The translations under genes were made by a program, and so were the position numbers. The notes below the pieces were generated by a model. That model had not been told where the DNA came from. It saw nothing but the letters and a program-made list of their open reading frames with translations, and made no database searches. Source: an uncultured Lachnospiraceae bacterium (GTDB lineage: Bacteria > Bacillota > Clostridia > Lachnospirales > Lachnospiraceae). From it: a DNA stretch of 9,216 nt. The DNA is taken from positions 1 through 9,216 of the forward strand of contig CANQEC010000087.1 in the NCBI GenBank assembly GCA_947594335.1, read 5' to 3'. Below, piece after piece: positions 5,589-9,216 of this stretch (its first letter is position 1; each line of letters opens with the position of its first letter).

Positions 5589-8340
5589 CAGGATTCCCAT
5601 GCATCCCGGGATATACAGGTTCTGCGTCACAGACGAGGAGCAGATCATGTCCCGGCACGGGCAAAGAGAGCGGGAGGCGCAAAAGCAGGAGAACCAGGAA
5701 ACGGGCGGAGAGGACGAACGCTCTTTCGTGAGGGTAAAGATCACCGGCCTTCTGTCGGATCAGGGGGCCACCTGCCTGACCTATGAGGGGACGCTTCCGG
5801 ACAACGGAAGAAAAGTGATCGTAAAGGAATTTTATCCAGGAAGCACCAGAAATGTCTGGGGAATTTCCAGAGGCGGCGAACAGAAGCTGCATATTCCCGG
5901 CATGGTCTGGCGGACGGACAGCAGCGAGCCGACCGAGATCACAGGCAGGCTCTGCCAGTTTCTGCGAAGCTATGAATGGCAGAGAAAATTTTACTCGGAT
6001 CCGAGGTTTCTGGAGATCGTGGTCGAGCCGCAGTACCTGGCCGCCTATGGCGACACCTACTATATCATCAGCGATTTCCACAACGGAAAGTCCATGCGGG
6101 AGAAGCTGGAGAGCTTTGAAGGTCTTAAGGATAAGCTGTTTTTGCTGCGGTATCTGGCGGATCTGATGATGATCCTGGAGGAAAACGGCTTCCTGCTCCT
6201 TGACATCAGCCTTGATAATTTTCTGGTGATCGAGCAGACGGCGAACCACCATCAGCTGAGGCTGTTCGACCTGGACAGCATTCTGGATCTGAATGAGCTT
6301 GACGGTCTGCACCAGGCGGAGGGAAATATTTTTTATCACGAGGAGTACGCGCCCCGGGAGATCCGGGAGCTTGACCGCCTCCTCCGCAGGTATTCCTTTG
6401 ACGATATCAAAAAAGATTACATTGAGAAAAGCGCCGCCGTGTACAGCCTTGGCGTCCTGTTTTTCAGGATTCTGTTCGGATATGTCCCGGATCAGAAGGA
6501 GCGGCTGGCAGAAGACTGCCGCGGCGAGCTGGAGCGGCGTCTGACCGGCGGCTATAATATCGCGCTGGATATGGCGGATGAGCTTCTTGGGCTTCTGAAA
6601 AACATGCTCTCCGGACAGTGTGAGCGCTACGAGTCGGGCTTTTATTCCTGCGGGAAGGTGCTGGGATTTCTGAATGAATTTTCCCGGAGGATGCATTATG
6701 AGGAATATATATCTCAGTCGGAGATGGCAGGAGCCAACGCCACGTTCGCGGCTTATAATATGCTGCAGAAATTTCCGCTGTTTCATTATACCGGCGGCGG
6801 CAGGACTTTGAGGGCGGCGTTTGCGGGGAACCATATGATGCGGGAGGAGTTCCTGTCCGCGTTCCTGTCCATAGGGCAGATGCTGGATTTTGAGCTTGAG
6901 CTTGCCGTGGTCTCGCCGGACGCCGGACAGTTCTGGAACAATTATATGGAGCAGAATCCCGGGCTGCGCCGCGCTGTTCTGGCGGAGATTGACGGGAAAA
7001 AACAGCCGGATGAGACGGACCGGAACCTGATTGGCAGTCCGCTTGCCAGGATCCGCATCCTGAACGTCCCGGACGGCGCGGCCCTGGCAGAAAAGACGGC
7101 GGAGCTTTATGACGGGGGATATCGCTATTTTGTGCTGCTTGAGCCGGAGACGGACATTGTGGACACGGTCCGGGAGCTGGGAGAGGCCATCGCATCCGGG
7201 GGAAAACAAAGAGCAAAGAGCAGCGGACGTCCGAAAGTGACGGACACCGGATCCGGCCCGAATGGGACGGAAAATTCCGCCCGCGCAGGTCTGTCCGGCG
7301 CTCCGGACGGGGATGGCAGAGTCTGTGTCGGATGCCTCCAGCGCGGAAGCAGTCTGTCCGTGCCGCGGGAGTACGGAAAATATATGGACATTCATCTGAT
7401 CAGCGGACGGAATGTCAGCGAAATGTACAGCGAGAAAATGTACGGGGAACAGATTTACAGGATGGGCCTGATGGCGCACGCCTATTACAAGGGATACCTG
7501 GGCAGCGCCTCCAGTCAGGACGCGGACGTGATGAAGGAGATCGAGGAGGATTATAAAAAGAATATCTACAACCGGCTGTCTTCCGAGCGGGCCGCCCTTC
7601 ATGGGATTTATAAGATGGCCTCAGTCGGCATAGACGTCGGCCGTCCGGGGAGATTCCGGGCGTATTTTGAAAAACTGCAGGACGAGCAGACAGTCGAGAA
7701 GCTGGGATGGCTGGAACACCGGTCCTGGACCGCGTATATGCTTTCCGCGGGCAATGTGCCGGTCTCTGTGTCGGAGATGGATTCCTACGCCTATCAGTGG
7801 GGAAACGACTGGAAGGACAGACGCGACCCGCACAGGATCAGGCATCCGCTGCTGGCGGCGTCGGAGCCGGAAAGGAGGCTCCCCCGGGATGGCTGGAAAT
7901 CTCTTACAAAAGAGGAGATCAGCCGGCTTGATCCGCTGGATCAGGTGAGCTTCGGGATTTATCAGTGGTACCGCAGCCGCAGGCCGGCAATCCAAAAGGA
8001 GATCAGCGCGCTGTTTGCCGGTATGCCTGCGGTGAATGATCCGGAGATGGCGCAGGCTCTGTGCAGGCTGCAGGAGTGCAGCAGGGACTGTGCAAAACGT
8101 ATGGGAGAACGGCCGTCCGGCCAGGATCTTTCCTGTTTCGCAGGCTGGGATCAGGCGATGAAAAACGTACAGGATCATCTGGACGAGGGGAGAGCCGGAT
8201 GGAACACAGCGTCTGTCGGCAGGAAGCTGGATGAGCTGAAGGGACTGATGAAGCCCGTTCGGGATTCCTGCGGGAACCGCGATTTCAAACAGCTGGACCG
8301 CGATATCGTTTACTCCGTGCTGGATATGATCTCTGTTTAG
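5572..8340 (+). CDS. Divergent eukaryotic-type protein kinase fused to TrkA-N-like and RyR-like domains
   Basis: Start chosen at TTG 5572 on its ribosome binding site (922 residues); ATG 5551 would add seven. Residues about 53-365 form a protein-kinase-like domain: ATP-anchoring Lys85 in VIVKEF, catalytic loop LLLDISLDN with Asp211 and Asn216, metal-binding Asp233 in FDLDS, and an alpha-F-like segment YSLGVLFFRILFG. The HRD histidine, the loop lysine (Ser213 instead) and the DFG glycine are missing, so activity is likely but not certain. Residues about 411-535 resemble a TrkA-N Rossmann unit with a degenerate glycine loop (FAGNHMM). A Gly/Ser-rich linker spans about 540-585, a second conserved-looking stretch ends in NRLSSERAALH (666-677), and a RyR-like domain follows at 708-795 (LEHRSW, HPLL at 758-761). 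The last 125 residues are helical and unassigned. No membrane segment is seen. TrkA-N/RyR modules in bacteria are thought to sense nucleotide-type ligands; here the module may control the kinase (inference). Confidence 0.88.
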   Translation: MKTENDRIPMHPGIYRFCVTDEEQIMSRHGQREREAQKQENQETGGEDERSFVRVKITGLLSDQGATCLTYEGTLPDNGRKVIVKEFYPGSTRNVWGISRGGEQKLHIPGMVWRTDSSEPTEITGRLCQFLRSYEWQRKFYSDPRFLEIVVEPQYLAAYGDTYYIISDFHNGKSMREKLESFEGLKDKLFLLRYLADLMMILEENGFLLLDISLDNFLVIEQTANHHQLRLFDLDSILDLNELDGLHQAEGNIFYHEEYAPREIRELDRLLRRYSFDDIKKDYIEKSAAVYSLGVLFFRILFGYVPDQKERLAEDCRGELERRLTGGYNIALDMADELLGLLKNMLSGQCERYESGFYSCGKVLGFLNEFSRRMHYEEYISQSEMAGANATFAAYNMLQKFPLFHYTGGGRTLRAAFAGNHMMREEFLSAFLSIGQMLDFELELAVVSPDAGQFWNNYMEQNPGLRRAVLAEIDGKKQPDETDRNLIGSPLARIRILNVPDGAALAEKTAELYDGGYRYFVLLEPETDIVDTVRELGEAIASGGKQRAKSSGRPKVTDTGSGPNGTENSARAGLSGAPDGDGRVCVGCLQRGSSLSVPREYGKYMDIHLISGRNVSEMYSEKMYGEQIYRMGLMAHAYYKGYLGSASSQDADVMKEIEEDYKKNIYNRLSSERAALHGIYKMASVGIDVGRPGRFRAYFEKLQDEQTVEKLGWLEHRSWTAYMLSAGNVPVSVSEMDSYAYQWGNDWKDRRDPHRIRHPLLAASEPERRLPRDGWKSLTKEEISRLDPLDQVSFGIYQWYRSRRPAIQKEISALFAGMPAVNDPEMAQALCRLQECSRDCAKRMGERPSGQDLSCFAGWDQAMKNVQDHLDEGRAGWNTASVGRKLDELKGLMKPVRDSCGNRDFKQLDRDIVYSVLDMISV

Positions 8341-8397
8341 AAAAGAGCGGGCAGAACACGGCAAAAAATAAAATTCCCTCCTGGGGTATAGTCTTAT

Positions 8398-8427
8398 TGT
8401 TATCTGTTATCAGAACTGCTATCAGAA
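8398..8427 (+). repeat. Short direct repeats in the spacer between kinase and membrane-protein genes
   Basis: TGTTATC occurs twice in tandem (8398-8404 and 8405-8411). Overlapping this, TATCAGAA occurs at 8408-8415 and again at 8420-8427, 12 bases apart, about one DNA helical turn. All lie in the 50-base loop of the possible ribosome-binding-site hairpin. They could be a protein-binding site or simply slippage products. Confidence 0.4.
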
Positions 8428-8431
8428 GCAA

Positions 8432-8439
8432 AAGGAGGG
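8432..8439 (+). promoter_or_regulatory. Ribosome binding site of the membrane-protein gene
   Basis: AAGGAGGG lies 7 bases before the GTG at 8447 and fixes that start. It is the second arm of the 9-bp inverted repeat with 8374-8382. Confidence 0.8.
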
Positions 8440-8446
8440 AAAGCCT

Positions 8447-9216
8447 GTGAAACTGAGACGCAACCTGCCGCTGTTTTTTGCCATCGGAGCATGGATCGTG
8501 TTTCTGTGGCTCCACACGGTCATCTATATGGTCAATTATGAGGGGAACGCGGGAATCTGGGGATATCTGATATGCGCCCTGTCCATGATGATCGCGGCGT
8601 TTTTGCTTGCTTACTGTTTTCTCTCGTTTGAGGAGCTTTTCCCCGGGGGACTGTTTGACGATCCCGATGATGAATTTTTTGAGGACGACTCGTTTTTTGA
8701 GGAGGAAGATTTCACCGGCTGCTTTTTGGGGAAAAGAGCGGGAAAATTATTCGAGGTGATGTCAAAAGGGGCAGAAGAAGAGGAGTTTTGCCTGTCCATG
8801 GATACAGAAAGACCCAAAAGCCGTGAAGAAAAAACAGGGACTCTGCAAAAATCCATGACCTGCGTATTCGTGCTTGCGTTCGTGTTTTTCGCGGCGCTCG
8901 CGCTGGAGCGCCAGACTTCGTTTTTCGATTTTTATAGAGATAAAACTTATATTTTCGCCGGTTTTATAAGCATCAATAAGGAGTATCTCTACGACCTGAT
9001 CCTGTTTCTGATCTTTCCGTTCTGGGTTCGGATAATCTTCAAGGGCCTGGAGGAAGAAAAATTTTCCTGCAGAAGCGCCGCCCTGGGCGGCCTGCAGCTG
9101 GCGATGCTGACAATTATGCAGTTCCTTCTCTTTATGGAGAAAAGCAATGTCTGGATGATCGAGCTGGCCGCGGTCGATCTGCTGACGGTGACAGCCGCCG
9201 TAAGAAGTTTTGTGTG
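8447..9216 (+). CDS. Multi-pass membrane protein with an acidic cytosolic-type loop (3' partial)
   Basis: The frame stays open from the GTG at 8447 to the window edge (256 residues visible, C-terminus missing). The N-terminus MKLRRNLPLFF is basic and followed by about six predicted membrane helices, near residues 7-29, 37-59, 136-155, 180-198, 210-230 and 234-252. Between the second and third is a soluble segment of about 75 residues that opens with a strikingly acidic, phenylalanine-punctuated stretch (residues 61-89, including DDPDDEFFEDDSFF) and continues with more Glu and Lys. I do not recognise the family, and no catalytic motif is visible. It follows the kinase gene by 106 bases with no clear terminator between, so read-through from the upstream operon is possible, but a separate promoter cannot be excluded. 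The strong ribosome binding site, hydrophobic periodicity and lack of stops support a real gene; its function is unknown. Confidence 0.82.
   Translation, partial: MKLRRNLPLFFAIGAWIVFLWLHTVIYMVNYEGNAGIWGYLICALSMMIAAFLLAYCFLSFEELFPGGLFDDPDDEFFEDDSFFEEEDFTGCFLGKRAGKLFEVMSKGAEEEEFCLSMDTERPKSREEKTGTLQKSMTCVFVLAFVFFAALALERQTSFFDFYRDKTYIFAGFISINKEYLYDLILFLIFPFWVRIIFKGLEEEKFSCRSAALGGLQLAMLTIMQFLLFMEKSNVWMIELAAVDLLTVTAAVRSFV

Larger units (their letters stand above)
8374..8441 (+). promoter_or_regulatory. Inverted repeat able to mask the ribosome binding site of the membrane-protein gene
   Basis: TTCCCTCCT at 8374-8382 is perfectly complementary over 9 bases to AGGAGGGAA at 8433-8441, which contains the Shine-Dalgarno sequence of the gene starting at 8447. 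In RNA the two arms could pair and close a 50-base loop, hiding the ribosome binding site. The upstream arm also imitates the 16S anti-Shine-Dalgarno tail. It does not look like a terminator because no U-run follows the second arm. Function is inferred; part of the match could arise by chance because the element is purine-rich. Confidence 0.4.

Noticed and set aside
7324..7335. CVGC (CxxC) as a zinc-binding site in the kinase fusion
   Set aside because: No second Cys/His pair lies at a suitable distance, and the motif follows a low-complexity linker.
5392..7602. A long open frame on the minus strand (736 codons) opposite the kinase gene
   Set aside because: It lies wholly antisense to well-supported coding DNA, its product is rich in Arg, His, Pro and Gln with no recognisable domain, and long antisense frames are common opposite moderately GC-rich genes.
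8387..8392. TATAGT as a -10 box for the membrane-protein gene
   Set aside because: One mismatch to TATAAT but no -35-like sequence at 16-18 bases upstream (the region is A-rich) and no correctly spaced extended -10 TG.
8341..8446. Transcription terminator after the kinase gene
   Set aside because: No GC-rich hairpin followed by a T-run is visible; the only strong inverted repeat ends in the ribosome binding site of the next gene.
8341..8742. AAAAGAGCGGG repeated at 8341-8351 and 8732-8742
   Set aside because: An 11-base match in purine-rich DNA, one copy inside a coding sequence, with no flanking similarity; likely chance.
8611..8856. Minus-strand serine-rich open frame
   Set aside because: The Ser/Lys runs are antisense of GAA/GAG/TTT codons of the acidic loop in the membrane-protein gene on the plus strand.

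Overview
The window is a compact, all-plus-strand gene block from a Gram-positive anaerobe of the Clostridia, most likely Lachnospiraceae-like. This is an inference from strong AGGAGG-type ribosome binding sites, GTG and TTG starts, a moderately GC-rich composition, and a BspA-like leucine-rich-repeat surface protein with fibronectin-type domains and a lysine-rich C-terminus. No RNA genes, CRISPR arrays or insertion sequences were seen, and no gap between genes is longer than about 110 bases.

Layout: (1) 1-2655, the 3' part of a large surface protein: transglutaminase-like domain, BspA-type LRRs, then four fibronectin III-like domains. Its beginning lies upstream of the window. (2) 2684-3436, a PP2C/PPM-type protein phosphatase with its metal-binding aspartates in place. 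(3) 3369-5588, a 739-residue protein that I cannot assign to any family; it overlaps gene 2 by 68 bases. (4) 5572-8340, a large fusion of a divergent eukaryotic-type protein kinase, a TrkA-N-like Rossmann region and a RyR-like domain; it overlaps gene 3 by 17 bases from its probable TTG start. (5) 8447 to the window end, a multi-pass membrane protein with a very acidic loop, cut off by the right edge.

Genes 2-4 overlap one another and look translationally coupled. They pair a phosphatase with a kinase, so a reversible Ser/Thr phosphorylation module is the simplest reading, with the unknown 739-residue protein as a candidate substrate, scaffold or effector. The kinase carries a TrkA-N/RyR module of the kind found in bacterial proteins suspected of nucleotide sensing or biological conflict, so this may be a little-described signalling or defence system. 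That is inference. Gene 1 sits 28 bases upstream of the phosphatase and may be co-transcribed with it. Gene 5 is separated by a 106-base spacer that carries a perfect 9-bp complement to its own ribosome binding site, suggesting separate translational control.
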